Of a DNA stretch of 64,000 nt, positions 28,213 through 38,160 are shown in pieces; the first letter of the stretch is position 1; each line of letters begins with the position of its first letter. The notes below the pieces were generated by a model. The model saw nothing but the letters and a program-made list of their open reading frames with translations. It had not been told where the DNA came from and did not search any database. This stretch comes from an uncultured Colwellia sp. Lineage in GTDB: Bacteria; Pseudomonadota; Gammaproteobacteria; Enterobacterales; Alteromonadaceae. Made by a program: the position numbers and the translations under genes. The DNA lies in contig CAJXWZ010000002.1 in assembly GCA_913062815.1 (NCBI GenBank), forward strand, positions 1 through 64,000. The letters run 5' to 3'.

Positions 28213-28920
28213 TTAACTGAATTTATTAAGATGGGCAATATGACTTAACGCTCTACTGGGGAAGTTTGAGTATATGCCGTCAACACCGATAGCCTTCATG
28301 GCATTAATATCTTCAATCTCATCGACAGTATAAACAAATACTTTTAAGCCTCGTTGGTGGGCATCTTTAACGAAATTCTCACTGATGAAGTTAATATCTA
28401 GGTTTACTGAAAAAGCGTTTAATTGCTCAGCAAATTTAGCATACTCTAATGGATAGCTTGCAGTAAGTGCACCAAGTAAATATTGCGGCATTTTTTGATG
28501 AATGAGATAAAGAAGCCTGTGATTAAAAGAAGAAAGTACAATATCCTTTACTTCTAATTTTGTTGCTATTAGTGCTTCGTCAATATACTTAAACAATAAG
28601 TTTATATTTGTGATGTTTTTCAACTCAAGGTTTATGGTGCACTTACCTGCCACTAACGACAACACTTCGTCAAGTGTGGGGATAACTTCACCGTCTCCTG
28701 CGTCTAAGCTACGTAAATGCTCATAGCTGTGCTGAACTATTTGTCCTTTTCCAGACGTCGTTCTATGCAACCAGCGATCATGAATAACAAATAGTTTGTC
28801 ATCAACTTGATGAATATCAATCTCTATACCGTCAACATTAGCATCGAGAGCAGCTTGAATGGCGCGCAAGGTATTTTCAGGTTCTACTCCGCTGGCACCG
28901 CGGTGAGCAAAAATTAACAT
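28213..28920 (-). CDS. Glycerophosphodiester phosphodiesterase
   Basis: A GDPD-family enzyme that hydrolyses glycerophosphodiesters to glycerol-3-phosphate and an alcohol. It is about 235 residues. The catalytic IFAHRGASGVEPENTL opening carries HR and ENT, and DGIEIDIHQ plus VIHD give the metal ligands and the second histidine. No signal peptide is visible if the start is at 28920 (MLIFAHRG). An in-frame ATG at 28944 adds eight residues unlike the family. Its product length fits cytoplasmic UgpQ-type enzymes. It diverges from rluF. Confidence 0.9.
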   Translation of the reverse strand: MLIFAHRGASGVEPENTLRAIQAALDANVDGIEIDIHQVDDKLFVIHDRWLHRTTSGKGQIVQHSYEHLRSLDAGDGEVIPTLDEVLSLVAGKCTINLELKNITNINLLFKYIDEALIATKLEVKDIVLSSFNHRLLYLIHQKMPQYLLGALTASYPLEYAKFAEQLNAFSVNLDINFISENFVKDAHQRGLKVFVYTVDEIEDINAMKAIGVDGIYSNFPSRALSHIAHLNKFS

Positions 28921-28999
28921 ACAGATCACAGATGTTTGATACATTAAACAATGTTTTTAGTATAATGCTTTAAATTTAAAAAGCACTTATATTAATTTC

Positions 29000-29848
29000 A
29001 TGCCTGATAACTTAATAAATGCAAAACGCCTAAATAAATACATCAGTGAATCTGGGTTTTGTTCTCGCCGTGGCGCAGATAAATTGATTGAAGAAAAGCG
29101 TGTCACCATTAATGGTAAATTGCCCGAGCTAGGCACTAAAGTTTTACCCGGAGACATTGTTAATGTTGATGGTAAGGCTATTGCGAAAAGCAGTGACGAT
29201 AAGTCTGATCGAATATATATCGCTTACAACAAACCCATAGGTATTACCTGCACAACAGAGCAACATATACGTGGCAATATTGTTGATGCAATTGGTCATA
29301 AAGAGCGAATTTTCCCTATTGGCCGCTTAGATAAACCATCAGAAGGATTGATCTTCCTCACCAGTGATGGCGATATAGTTAATAAAATTTTACGTGCTGA
29401 AAATGCGCATGATAAAGAATATGTTGTCACGGTAGACAAGCCGATTAGTGAGCGCTTTATTGCACGTATGTCACGTGGTGTGCCTATTTTAGGTACCATT
29501 ACTAAGCCCTGCATTGTGCAGGTTAAAAGTCGCTTTGTTTTTACCATTATTTTAACGCAAGGCTTAAATCGACAAATTCGCCGTATGTGTGAGTATTTAG
29601 ACTATGAAGTCAAAAAATTAAAACGATCACGCATAATGAATGTTGAATTAGGGCAATTAAAACCAGGCCAATGGCGTGACTTAACTGCTGATGAAATGGC
29701 CGAAATAAACCAAGCCGTTGCAGGCTCAAGTAAGGTGGCAGCTCAGGATACCGTTAGTCATAAAAAAGCTAAGAAAGTAATTCAAATCAATAAAACAACC
29801 AATGTCGCTAGTAGCACTACTTTGTCATTGAACAAGCCTAAACGTTAG
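29000..29848 (+). CDS. rluF: 23S rRNA pseudouridine(2604) synthase RluF
   Basis: RluF makes pseudouridine at 23S rRNA position 2604 (E. coli numbering) and at tRNA(Tyr) U35. The 282 residues comprise an S4 domain ([18 protein letters not shown]) and a TruB/RsuA-type catalytic domain with D111 in [13 protein letters not shown]. The segments [19 protein letters not shown] and [14 protein letters not shown] match E. coli RluF closely. A basic, low-complexity tail ends the protein, as in RluF. It is monocistronic, ending 18 bases before a convergent kinase. Confidence 0.95.
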   Translation: MPDNLINAKRLNKYISESGFCSRRGADKLIEEKRVTINGKLPELGTKVLPGDIVNVDGKAIAKSSDDKSDRIYIAYNKPIGITCTTEQHIRGNIVDAIGHKERIFPIGRLDKPSEGLIFLTSDGDIVNKILRAENAHDKEYVVTVDKPISERFIARMSRGVPILGTITKPCIVQVKSRFVFTIILTQGLNRQIRRMCEYLDYEVKKLKRSRIMNVELGQLKPGQWRDLTADEMAEINQAVAGSSKVAAQDTVSHKKAKKVIQINKTTNVASSTTLSLNKPKR

Positions 29849-29866
29849 CATATCGGCTTAATTCTT

Positions 29867-31213
29867 CTAGTTGCACACCTTAACAGGAAAGGAAATTGTT
29901 ACTTGAATACCTTCACCTAAACGAGATTGGCAATCTATCTTACCTTCAAGCACTTGTGTGACTAAGTTATAAACTATATTCATGCCCAAGCCACTCCCGC
30001 CTTGATTACCCTTGCTAGTTACGTAAGGGTCGTAAATTCTTTTTAGCATCTCTTCACTCATCCCCACGCCATCATCCGCATACGATAAAGTAACGCTTTG
30101 ATTTGCCACTTGCACTGATATGGTTATATTGCCAGTGTCTTGCGATTCAAAGCCATGCACTAATGAGTTATTGATAAAATTACTGATAATTTGATAAATA
30201 GGGCCAGGGTAAGTGTCTACTTTTACTTGTTCTTCACCGAACACATGCAATTGAATTGACTTTTGTTTGAATAAAGGCTTCATTGAATCAATAGTTTCTT
30301 GAATGTATTCATAGATATATATCTCTCTTAAATTTTCAGAGGCTTGATCTACCGCTATTTGTTTAAAGTTACCAATCAGGTTATTTGCTTGATCAAGATT
30401 TCTTAAAATTAAGCGATAGCCCTTTTGTTGCGCCTTAATAGATTCAACGAGTGTTGTTTGTTTTAATGTTTTATCTTGCAAGTGAGCTTCAATGGTAAAA
30501 AGGTGATCCTGATTATGGGTTATTGCCGTAAGGGCAATACCTAATGGTGTGTTTATTTCATGGGAAATCCCTGCGACTAAACCGCCTAATGCGGCCATTT
30601 TCTCTGCTTCAATTAAGTTCTTTTGCACTTGTTGTAATTCGTCAACACTGATTTGTAATGTTCTTGATTGTCTATGTAGAATTCGTTCCATTTCAGCATA
30701 GTTTTTAACCATAATAAAAACAAACAGCGATAAGACGATGTAAATCATCAAAAAGCTATAATAGTTAAATGTGCTATAGGGCAAAGAGATAATTGCTAGG
30801 TTATTCAGTAGGGCTAAAGTAGCTAAATTGAGAAAAACAAAGCTGTTGATAATAAAGGCACTTTTAACCGTTTTTTCATAAGTAAATATGATGACGATGA
30901 TCAAGTATGCCCAGTAAGTAATAGTGCCTTGCTCTGGTCGAGAATGAAGAATAGCTTCGACGATAATGATAATAAAAAACAGATAAAAGCTTCGAAAAAC
31001 CACTTGCTCAAGTGAAGTAAATTGCTTGATCAATAGAAAAGTGGTGATAGGAAAAATAGCTACGATGGCATTGAGGGCAATATTCCCTGTTAGCATGTAG
31101 TCCATAGTAATGTTAACTAGTAATAAAACTAATGCTAGTAACATGGTGTAAATGAACAACTTATGTTTTCGTTGTTCCTTTAACTGTAAATAGGTTGTGG
31201 TGTCGTAATACAT
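29867..31213 (-). CDS. Orphan sensor histidine kinase, multi-TM
   Basis: A 448-residue kinase. The N-terminal 170 residues hold about six membrane helices with almost no periplasmic loop. A coiled linker (175-205) and a HisKA domain follow, with H218 in AGISHEINTPLG. The HATPase domain has an N box NFINNSLVHG, and G boxes ADDGVGM and GSGLGMNI. The type resembles the quorum- or stress-sensing kinases with multi-pass input domains. No response regulator is adjacent, so its partner is unknown. Confidence 0.88.
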   Translation of the reverse strand: MYYDTTTYLQLKEQRKHKLFIYTMLLALVLLLVNITMDYMLTGNIALNAIVAIFPITTFLLIKQFTSLEQVVFRSFYLFFIIIIVEAILHSRPEQGTITYWAYLIIVIIFTYEKTVKSAFIINSFVFLNLATLALLNNLAIISLPYSTFNYYSFLMIYIVLSLFVFIMVKNYAEMERILHRQSRTLQISVDELQQVQKNLIEAEKMAALGGLVAGISHEINTPLGIALTAITHNQDHLFTIEAHLQDKTLKQTTLVESIKAQQKGYRLILRNLDQANNLIGNFKQIAVDQASENLREIYIYEYIQETIDSMKPLFKQKSIQLHVFGEEQVKVDTYPGPIYQIISNFINNSLVHGFESQDTGNITISVQVANQSVTLSYADDGVGMSEEMLKRIYDPYVTSKGNQGGSGLGMNIVYNLVTQVLEGKIDCQSRLGEGIQVTISFPVKVCN

Positions 31214-31456
31214 TTTTCACCTAAAGAAGCGTCTCGGTAGTGACATAACTGACTAACGATTTAAGGGAAAACTTGTGCTTCGGTACTATTTTTCGTTACG
31301 CTAAATTAAGCATACAATAAAACGGCCAATTAGCAATTTTACTGCGCTATTGATCTTAACTTAGCCTAAAACAGGACAGCAATGGTGATAAGTATGTCAC
31401 CAGCCGTGTGACGTTGCTGATAACATAACTTTTATACAATGAAGTGGCAGTATTTA

Positions 31457-32353
31457 TTATTTACTATTTAATAAATTAGCAGGCGAAAATTGGTCGGTAA
31501 GTACTCGGGTATTTTGAGGCCAATTTTGGTTGTTTTCCGTACTAACTATGTTTTGATGAAGTTGCTCAATATTAACATTATAAGGCGTTAATCTGGCATC
31601 AAGGCGAGCAATGTTTTTTGTGTCTATTGTGGTGTTAGATAAACCATTTTTACTCACTAAAATAATGCGGTTTGAATTAGTGCTATTTCTTATCTGGAGA
31701 AAATCACCGAACACTGCTTGATAGGTTGCTGACTCATGCGCGTATAATTCGCTTAGTGAAAATGTATTTGAACTGAGCATACCATTATCGCTAAGTAAGG
31801 TTTTAGCCTCTTGTAGAAATTCTTTAGTTAATAGGTGTTCAGGGATATAGTCACCGTTAAAAGCATCAAGAATTACCCAGTCATAGCTTTGCTTTTTCAA
31901 TAATGCGCGTTTGATAAAAATTCGACCATCTTGATTATAGGTTTTAACATTCTCGTTTTCAAAAAAACCAAAGTACTCACGAGCAACCTTAATTACTGCG
32001 GGGTCAATTTCAACATTATCAATATGGCTATTTGGGTATAGCTGCGCCAATGTATTTGACATGGTACCGCCACCTAAGCCAATAATTAAGATGCGTTTTG
32101 GCTCAGGGTTAAGTAATAAACTTGCCATTAATAATTTGGTGTAATTGAAAACCAACTGTTGTGGCTGGCTCTTTAAATAACAACTTTGTTGAGTTTTAGT
32201 ACTTTTTACATTGAACTTTAAACAGCGTAAGTCACCCTTATCTTCAACCAATATATTTCTATAGAGTGAACGTTCATTGTGTATTACTTTTGCTTGTACA
32301 AACGATGTTGCCAGTATTAAAAGTAATGTCAGTAATTTAACGTACTTAAACAT
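31457..32353 (-). CDS. Spermidine-synthase-like domain protein (soluble half of a split pair)
   Basis: A 298-residue protein with an N-terminal signal-like or anchor helix (1-21, VQA-K). A polyamine-synthase fold follows: ILIIGLGGGTMSNTLAQLYP glycine loop (first part ILIIGLGGGTMSNT), VEIDPAVI acidic residue and WVILDAFNGDYIPEHL with the catalytic-type Asp. It overlaps the upstream membrane gene by 8 bases. In many bacteria the two parts are one fused membrane protein; here they are separate frames. Whether it makes a polyamine is not known. Confidence 0.8.
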   Translation of the reverse strand: MFKYVKLLTLLLILATSFVQAKVIHNERSLYRNILVEDKGDLRCLKFNVKSTKTQQSCYLKSQPQQLVFNYTKLLMASLLLNPEPKRILIIGLGGGTMSNTLAQLYPNSHIDNVEIDPAVIKVAREYFGFFENENVKTYNQDGRIFIKRALLKKQSYDWVILDAFNGDYIPEHLLTKEFLQEAKTLLSDNGMLSSNTFSLSELYAHESATYQAVFGDFLQIRNSTNSNRIILVSKNGLSNTTIDTKNIARLDARLTPYNVNIEQLHQNIVSTENNQNWPQNTRVLTDQFSPANLLNSK

Positions 32354-32984
32354 GACTTAACTCCGACGCATGTGAATGCTTAATTTTATTTATAAAAATT
32401 GCTAACAAGCCTAAACAGGCAAGGAGCGTACAAAAGCTGAAGATAATGACATTAATATCAAACCACATGATTAAATAGAATGACGTTACAATTGTGCCTA
32501 ATGCACTCCCTAAGGTCGAAACAAAATATAACTTACCGGCCACTTGCCCGCTCTCATTTGAGCTGGTAACCAATAAGCGAACTGAGTAAGGTGATAACAT
32601 GCCTAAAATGACGGTGGGAATGAAGAATAATGCCATTGATGCGAGTAAGGAGCCGTATCTAGAATCTTCAACAGTGAGAAAAATAGCTTCCATTAACCAT
32701 TGACTGAACAATGTTATTGGCAACAAGGTGATGGCAGCAACAACAAAAATAAGTCCGTAGGTAGATAAAGAAGGGGAACGTGTAGAGAGTTTTCCTCCTA
32801 GTAAATACCCAAGAGATAAACTCAGCATAAAGACGGTGATGATACTGCCCCAAATGTGAACAGAGCTCCCAAAAAATGGCGCAAGAATTCTACCGCCTAA
32901 TAATTCTATTCCCATAATACTAAAGCCACTAGTAAAAGCGAGTAAGTAAATGAAAATGTTTGAGTAATTTGATTTTTTTGTCAT
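32346..32984 (-). CDS. Membrane half of a split spermidine-synthase-like protein
   Basis: A 212-residue protein with six membrane segments. It has the features of the N-terminal domain of fused membrane spermidine-synthase-like proteins: FTSGFSIMGIELLGGRILAPFFGSS (in parts SIMGIELLGGR and ILAPFFG), LGYLLGGKLS and LGMLSPYSVRL. The downstream synthase domain overlaps by 8 bases. The pair probably forms one complex in the inner membrane. Confidence 0.8.
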   Translation of the reverse strand: MTKKSNYSNIFIYLLAFTSGFSIMGIELLGGRILAPFFGSSVHIWGSIITVFMLSLSLGYLLGGKLSTRSPSLSTYGLIFVVAAITLLPITLFSQWLMEAIFLTVEDSRYGSLLASMALFFIPTVILGMLSPYSVRLLVTSSNESGQVAGKLYFVSTLGSALGTIVTSFYLIMWFDINVIIFSFCTLLACLGLLAIFINKIKHSHASELSHV

Positions 32985-33030
32985 ATGCTTAGCGTTTAAT
33001 TATTATTTGAATAGAAAGAAATAGAGTAAG

Positions 33031-33573
33031 CTATTTCACCGGCATTTGATAGTGAACTGCGATGAAGTCACCCATAGGATCGGTGTGTGTATATTTCTTT
33101 ATGAATTTCATACCTATTTTATTCATAACCCCAATGGAACCCAAATTTTCTTCTAAAGCTATAGCGGACACATAGTTGATGTTAGTTTGTTCAGTTATAG
33201 CATCCTTTATCGCGATGGCTGCTTCCGTAGCATAGCCTTTGCCCCACGCTTTTTGGAAAAAGCGCCAACCTAGCTCAATATCGTGTAGTTTTGGTTCATC
33301 ACTGAAAAAATCCATTGGCCGAACTAAAACCCAGCCAAGGTATTCTTTTGATGCTTTGTCGCATACCCGCCATAATCCCCAACCTTGTGCTGCGTCGGTG
33401 AATTTTTTTAAACGTGGTAAATATTTTGAGCGTATATCAGCCATGCTTTCGGGTTCACCACCGTTGATGAACTTCATCACTTCAGGATTTTGATTTAGCT
33501 CCCAAAGTGCTTGTGCATCGTTTTGCCCCATAAGGTTAAAGGTTAGTCTTGCGGTGTCAGCGACTGAAAACAT
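33031..33573 (-). CDS. GNAT-family N-acetyltransferase (RimJ/RimL type)
   Basis: A 180-residue acetyltransferase of the type that modifies protein N-termini or small molecules. It shows the TARLTFNLMGQNDAQALWELNQNPEVMKFI opening typical of the class (short form: NPEVMKFI), the ELGWRFFQKAWGKGYATEA acetyl-CoA loop (GKGYATEA) and ALEENLGSIGVMNKIGM. The start has AAGGA 8 bases upstream. It follows uvrA by 17 bases on the same strand, so it is probably co-transcribed. Substrate unknown. Confidence 0.85.
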   Translation of the reverse strand: MFSVADTARLTFNLMGQNDAQALWELNQNPEVMKFINGGEPESMADIRSKYLPRLKKFTDAAQGWGLWRVCDKASKEYLGWVLVRPMDFFSDEPKLHDIELGWRFFQKAWGKGYATEAAIAIKDAITEQTNINYVSAIALEENLGSIGVMNKIGMKFIKKYTHTDPMGDFIAVHYQMPVK

Positions 33574-33590
33574 TTTTTATTTTCCTTAAA

Positions 33591-36434
33591 TTAACCCAGC
33601 AACGGCTTTAAAAAACGCGCTGTATGTGACGTTTTATGTTGAGCAACTTGCTCAGGAGTGCCTGCTACTAAAATTTCGCCTCCACCAGAGCCGCCTTCAG
33701 GACCAAGATCAACTATCCAATCGGCTGTTTTAATAACATCTAAGTTATGCTCAATCACGACAATGGTATTGCCGTGATCACGCAGGCGATGAATAACATG
33801 AAGTAGTTGTTTAATATCGTGGAAATGTAAACCGGTAGTGGGTTCATCTAAAATATATAAGGTTTTACCGGTATCACGTTTTGATAGCTCTTTTGATAAT
33901 TTAACTCGCTGCGCTTCACCACCTGAAAGCGTGGTAGCAGACTGGCCAAGCTTGATATAACCTAAACCAACATCTAGTAAGGTTTGCAGTTTACGTTTTA
34001 CTGCGGGGATGGCATTGAAAAATTCAAAGGCATCTTCAATCGTCATGTCTAAGGTTTCGTGGATGTTTTTGCCTTTGTAGAGCACTTCTAAGGTTTCGCG
34101 ATTATAACGCTTAGATTTACAGACATCACATGGCACGTACACATCCGGTAAAAAGTGCATTTCTACTTTAATTAAACCATCACCTTGACAGGCTTCACAG
34201 CGGCCACCCTTAACATTAAAACTAAAACGTCCCGGTTTATAACCACGTGAACGAGACTCTTGTGTGGCAGCGAAAATATCACGAATAGCTGTGAATATGC
34301 CGGTATAGGTTGCCGGATTTGAGCGCGGTGTTCTACCAATAGGACTTTGGTCAATGTCGATGACTTTATCAAGGTGTTCCAACCCTGAAATAGATTTGTA
34401 TGGTGCCGGCTCGTCAACTGTCGCGCCATTAAGTTCAATATGGGCAAGTTTATACAAAGTGTCATTAATAAGAGTCGATTTACCTGAGCCTGAAACACCT
34501 GTTACACAAGTCATTAAGCCGTTTGGAATAATTAAATCAACATTTCTTAAATTATTGCCATTGGCGCCTTTCAGTTCAACGATATTTTTCTTGTCGAACG
34601 GGTGGCGTTTTTTAGGTGTTTCAATTTCTTCTTTGCCAGAAAGGTACTTTCCGGTAAGTGAGTCTTCACACTTTAGTATGTCATCTACTGTACCTTGTGC
34701 AATTATTTCACCACCATGAACCCCAGCGCCGGGACCAATATCTATAACAAAATCCGCTGCGCGTATGGCATCTTCATCATGTTCAACCACAATCACGGTG
34801 TTACCTAAATCACGTAAATGAATTAAGGTATTTAATAAGCGTTCGTTGTCGCGTTGATGCAAGCCAATTGATGGCTCATCAAGTACATACATTACCCCAA
34901 CTAAACCCGCACCAATTTGGCTAGCTAAGCGTATACGTTGCGCTTCACCGCCAGAAAGGGTGTTGGCACCGCGAGATAAGTTTAAATAATTTAAACCAAC
35001 ATTGACTAAAAAGCCTAAGCGTTCGTTAATTTCTTTTAGAATTTTTTCGGCGACTTGTCCTTTTTGCCCGGTTAAATCTAAGCCTTGGAAGAAGGCTAAG
35101 GCATCGGCAATAGAATATTCAGCGACAATGGGTAATGGCGTATCACCGATAAAAACATTACGGGCTTCGAGGCGTAAGCGACTACCATTACAATCAGGAC
35201 AATGTTGACTATTCAAATATTTGGCTAACTCTTCTCGCACCGCATTTGATTCGGTTTCTTTAAAGCGGCGTTGCATATTATTGATAATGCCTTCGAACGG
35301 ATGTTTGCGAAAAACAACATCACCACGATCATTCATATATTTAAATTCTATTTCTTGAGTATCACTACCGTAGAGGACTACTTGTCGAGCTTGCTCGGTT
35401 AGATCTTTAAAGGGTTTATCTACGGCAAATTGATAATGTTCGCTAAGGGCCTGTAACATTTGAAAGTAGTAAAAATTTCGTTTGTCCCACCCTCTAATTG
35501 CCCCGCCGGCTAAGCTTAATTCGTCATTGGCAATAATGCGATTACTATCAAAGAATTGTTCAATACCTAAACCGTCACATGTTTGGCATGCACCCGCTGG
35601 GTTATTGAAAGAGAATAAGCGTGGCTCTAACTCTTGCATACTGTAACCACAATGTGGGCAAGCAAAATTAGCCGAGAAAAGTAATTCATCTCTGTCTGGC
35701 TCATCCATGAAGGCAACTTTTGCTGTGCCAGCAGTTAGCCCTAAGGTCGTTTCGAATGATTCCGATAAACGCAATTGAATATCAGGGCGTACTTTCAATC
35801 GATCAACCACTACTTCAATCGTATGTTTTTTATGTAATTCTAATGTTGGTGGATCAGATAAATCGCAAACCTCTCCGTCGATGCGAGCACGGATAAAACC
35901 TTGGGCGGCTAGATTATCTAGCAGTTTAATATGTTCGCCTTTTCGGTTTTGTAAAACCGGTGCTAGCAACATCACTTTAGTGCCTTCTTCAAGCTCTAAA
36001 ACTTTATCTACCATTTGCGAAACGGTTTGAGCCGCTAAGGGTTGATGATGTGTCGGGCAGCGCGGCTCCCCAACACGGGCATATAACAAACGTAAATAAT
36101 CATAAATTTCGGTGATGGTTCCCACGGTAGAGCGCGGGTTATGTGAAGTTGATTTTTGTTCAATGGAAATAGCGGGTGATAAGCCTTCTATGTGATCTAC
36201 ATCAGGCTTTTCCATTAACGATAGAAATTGACGCGCATAAGCAGAAAGCGACTCTACGTATCGACGTTGTCCCTCTGCGTATAATGTATCAAAAGCCAGT
36301 GATGATTTACCTGAGCCAGACAATCCAGTAATTACCACTAATTTATCACGGGGAATTTCCAAACTAATGTTCTTCAGGTTGTGGGTACGAGCCCCTCTGA
36401 CTTCAATATTTTTCATTTCTATCCATTTATCCAT
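33591..36434 (-). CDS. uvrA: Excinuclease ABC subunit A
   Basis: UvrA is the damage-recognition ATPase of nucleotide excision repair. About 947 residues hold two ABC modules: Walker [15 protein letters not shown] and [14 protein letters not shown], two signature motifs ([14 protein letters not shown] and [14 protein letters not shown]) and zinc-binding CPHCG / CQTC and CEACQGDG / CDVC pairs. I use ATG 36434 ([14 protein letters not shown]); ATG 36416 is close to the E. coli start and also possible. No LexA-type CTGT-N8-ACAG box was seen in the upstream 220 bases, so SOS control is not evident. Confidence 0.97.
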   Translation of the reverse strand: MDKWIEMKNIEVRGARTHNLKNISLEIPRDKLVVITGLSGSGKSSLAFDTLYAEGQRRYVESLSAYARQFLSLMEKPDVDHIEGLSPAISIEQKSTSHNPRSTVGTITEIYDYLRLLYARVGEPRCPTHHQPLAAQTVSQMVDKVLELEEGTKVMLLAPVLQNRKGEHIKLLDNLAAQGFIRARIDGEVCDLSDPPTLELHKKHTIEVVVDRLKVRPDIQLRLSESFETTLGLTAGTAKVAFMDEPDRDELLFSANFACPHCGYSMQELEPRLFSFNNPAGACQTCDGLGIEQFFDSNRIIANDELSLAGGAIRGWDKRNFYYFQMLQALSEHYQFAVDKPFKDLTEQARQVVLYGSDTQEIEFKYMNDRGDVVFRKHPFEGIINNMQRRFKETESNAVREELAKYLNSQHCPDCNGSRLRLEARNVFIGDTPLPIVAEYSIADALAFFQGLDLTGQKGQVAEKILKEINERLGFLVNVGLNYLNLSRGANTLSGGEAQRIRLASQIGAGLVGVMYVLDEPSIGLHQRDNERLLNTLIHLRDLGNTVIVVEHDEDAIRAADFVIDIGPGAGVHGGEIIAQGTVDDILKCEDSLTGKYLSGKEEIETPKKRHPFDKKNIVELKGANGNNLRNVDLIIPNGLMTCVTGVSGSGKSTLINDTLYKLAHIELNGATVDEPAPYKSISGLEHLDKVIDIDQSPIGRTPRSNPATYTGIFTAIRDIFAATQESRSRGYKPGRFSFNVKGGRCEACQGDGLIKVEMHFLPDVYVPCDVCKSKRYNRETLEVLYKGKNIHETLDMTIEDAFEFFNAIPAVKRKLQTLLDVGLGYIKLGQSATTLSGGEAQRVKLSKELSKRDTGKTLYILDEPTTGLHFHDIKQLLHVIHRLRDHGNTIVVIEHNLDVIKTADWIVDLGPEGGSGGGEILVAGTPEQVAQHKTSHTARFLKPLLG

Positions 36435-36660
36435 CGGCAAAATTCAGCCGAATATTATGCCATAGCAAAATACCCAAGTGAACTCTAAATGCAGGTTTCA
36501 GTTGGAATTAGCAACGTTTTTAGGTAAGGCATTGGTTGCAGAGAATAGTTGCTCTATTGTTTAAATCAGATATTCATAGGAATTAATTGTCAGTAGCTTA
36601 GTTAAACTAATAATGATATTTTCTCTGATTAACATGTGCGGTAATTAAAATTATAAAAAA

Positions 36661-38037
36661 ATGAAAATAAACAAAGAGCATTTTATTGTTATAGGGCCAA
36701 TTTTAGCCCTTGCCTTCTATTATATTCTTGAAGCTATGTCGGTAGCAGACAAACCGGCAATTGCCGCTGCAATCACGCTTTTAACTGTAATCTGGTGGGT
36801 GAGTGAAGCTCTGCCTATTCCGGCAACTTCATTAGTGCCTTTTGCGCTGTTACCCTTATTTGGTATTTTAGATCATAAAGCGGTCGCGGCCTCACTTGGT
36901 AGCCATGTCATTCTGTTGCTCATGGGGGCATTTATGCTCTCTAAAGCGTTAGAAAAAAGCGGTGCCCATGAGCGACTTGCCGTGTATATGATTAGCTTAG
37001 TTGGGGTTTCCAGCGGTAGGCGTTTGGTGTTGGGTTTCATGTTAGCAGCTGGCTTTTTGAGTATGTGGATTTCTAACACTGCCACTACCCTTATTATGTT
37101 GCCGATGGCACTGGCGATTTTAAGTCATGTGGATAATAAAAATCTAAAAGTAGCGTTAATTTTGGGTATTGCTTATGCGTCAAGCGTTGGTGGTTTAGGT
37201 ACCTTAATTGGCACACCACCTAATGTGATTTTTGCCGGGATTTATGAAGAACACACAGGTAAAGAGTTTGGCTTTTTAGCTTGGATGAAAATTGGCATAC
37301 CCGTGGTGATTATCGCCTTACCCATTATGGCTTTTTGGTTAACACGTAAGGTTAAGCTTGAGCACGACCTTGTTTTACCCGAATTAGGCACTTGGCGAAC
37401 AGAAGAAAAACGTACCCTATGGGTCTTCGGTTTAACGGCATTAGCATGGATTACTCGTAGCGAGCCCTTTGGTGGTTGGAGTGGTTTTATTGGCGTTAAG
37501 GGCATTGGTGACAGCACCGTGGCATTATTTGCCGTGATTATTATGTTTATGGTACCCAATGGCAAAGGTAAACGTTTGTTAGATTGGGATACCGCAAAAT
37601 CTATTCCTTGGGGTATGTTGCTATTATTTGCTGGTGGTATTGCTATTGCTAAAGGATTTACTGCATCGGGCTTAAGCGCAATGTTAGGTGAATGGCTCAC
37701 ATCGCTATCAAGTTTACCCCCCATATTAATGATGCTAACAATATGTTTATTTGTCACCTATCTAACGGAAATCACCAGCAATACCGCAACAGCAACATTA
37801 TTAATGCCAATACTTGCGGTTGCCGCAATATCGTCTGGCTTGGACCCTGCAATATTGATGATACCCGCTGCGATGGCAGCAAGTTGTGCGTTTATGTTAC
37901 CTGTTGCCACGGCACCCAATGCCATTGCTTATGGTACGGGTGAAATCGAGATACAAACCATGGTAAAAGAAGGAGCCATTTTAAGTTTTATTATTTCTTC
38001 TATGTTGGCTATGGTGTGTTACTTTTTATTAGTTTAG
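36661..38037 (+). CDS. DASS-family (SLC13) sodium/anion symporter
   Basis: A 458-residue inner-membrane transporter of the divalent anion:Na+ symporter family, which carries dicarboxylates, citrate or sulfate. It has 11-12 hydrophobic segments and the two Ser-Asn-Thr motifs that shape the Na+ and substrate sites (ISNTATTLIMLP and TSNTATATLLMP). The segment LIGTPPNVIFAG is also typical. The substrate cannot be read from the sequence; succinate/dicarboxylate is the commonest case. It is monocistronic, followed at 38161 by yajR in the same direction. Confidence 0.9.
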   Translation: MKINKEHFIVIGPILALAFYYILEAMSVADKPAIAAAITLLTVIWWVSEALPIPATSLVPFALLPLFGILDHKAVAASLGSHVILLLMGAFMLSKALEKSGAHERLAVYMISLVGVSSGRRLVLGFMLAAGFLSMWISNTATTLIMLPMALAILSHVDNKNLKVALILGIAYASSVGGLGTLIGTPPNVIFAGIYEEHTGKEFGFLAWMKIGIPVVIIALPIMAFWLTRKVKLEHDLVLPELGTWRTEEKRTLWVFGLTALAWITRSEPFGGWSGFIGVKGIGDSTVALFAVIIMFMVPNGKGKRLLDWDTAKSIPWGMLLLFAGGIAIAKGFTASGLSAMLGEWLTSLSSLPPILMMLTICLFVTYLTEITSNTATATLLMPILAVAAISSGLDPAILMIPAAMAASCAFMLPVATAPNAIAYGTGEIEIQTMVKEGAILSFIISSMLAMVCYFLLV

Positions 38038-38160
38038 TTTCATCAAACTAGTATAAAGTAAAGGGCTGTTTTGTTGTCTTTATTAGCGTGGTAAACTACG
38101 TCGATTTTGATTTCCGCTAAATTGGCTTGGTGTTGTTATTGTAATGGGTAAGAAGTTTCC

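Noticed and set aside
36441-36660. Possible SOS box before uvrA
   Set aside because: No CTGT-N8-ACAG pattern was found in the gap on reading both strands.
37242-37757. Long open frame (171 codons) antisense to the DASS symporter
   Set aside because: It lies fully within a membrane-protein gene of clear identity, shows no domain, and its composition follows from the reverse of hydrophobic codons.
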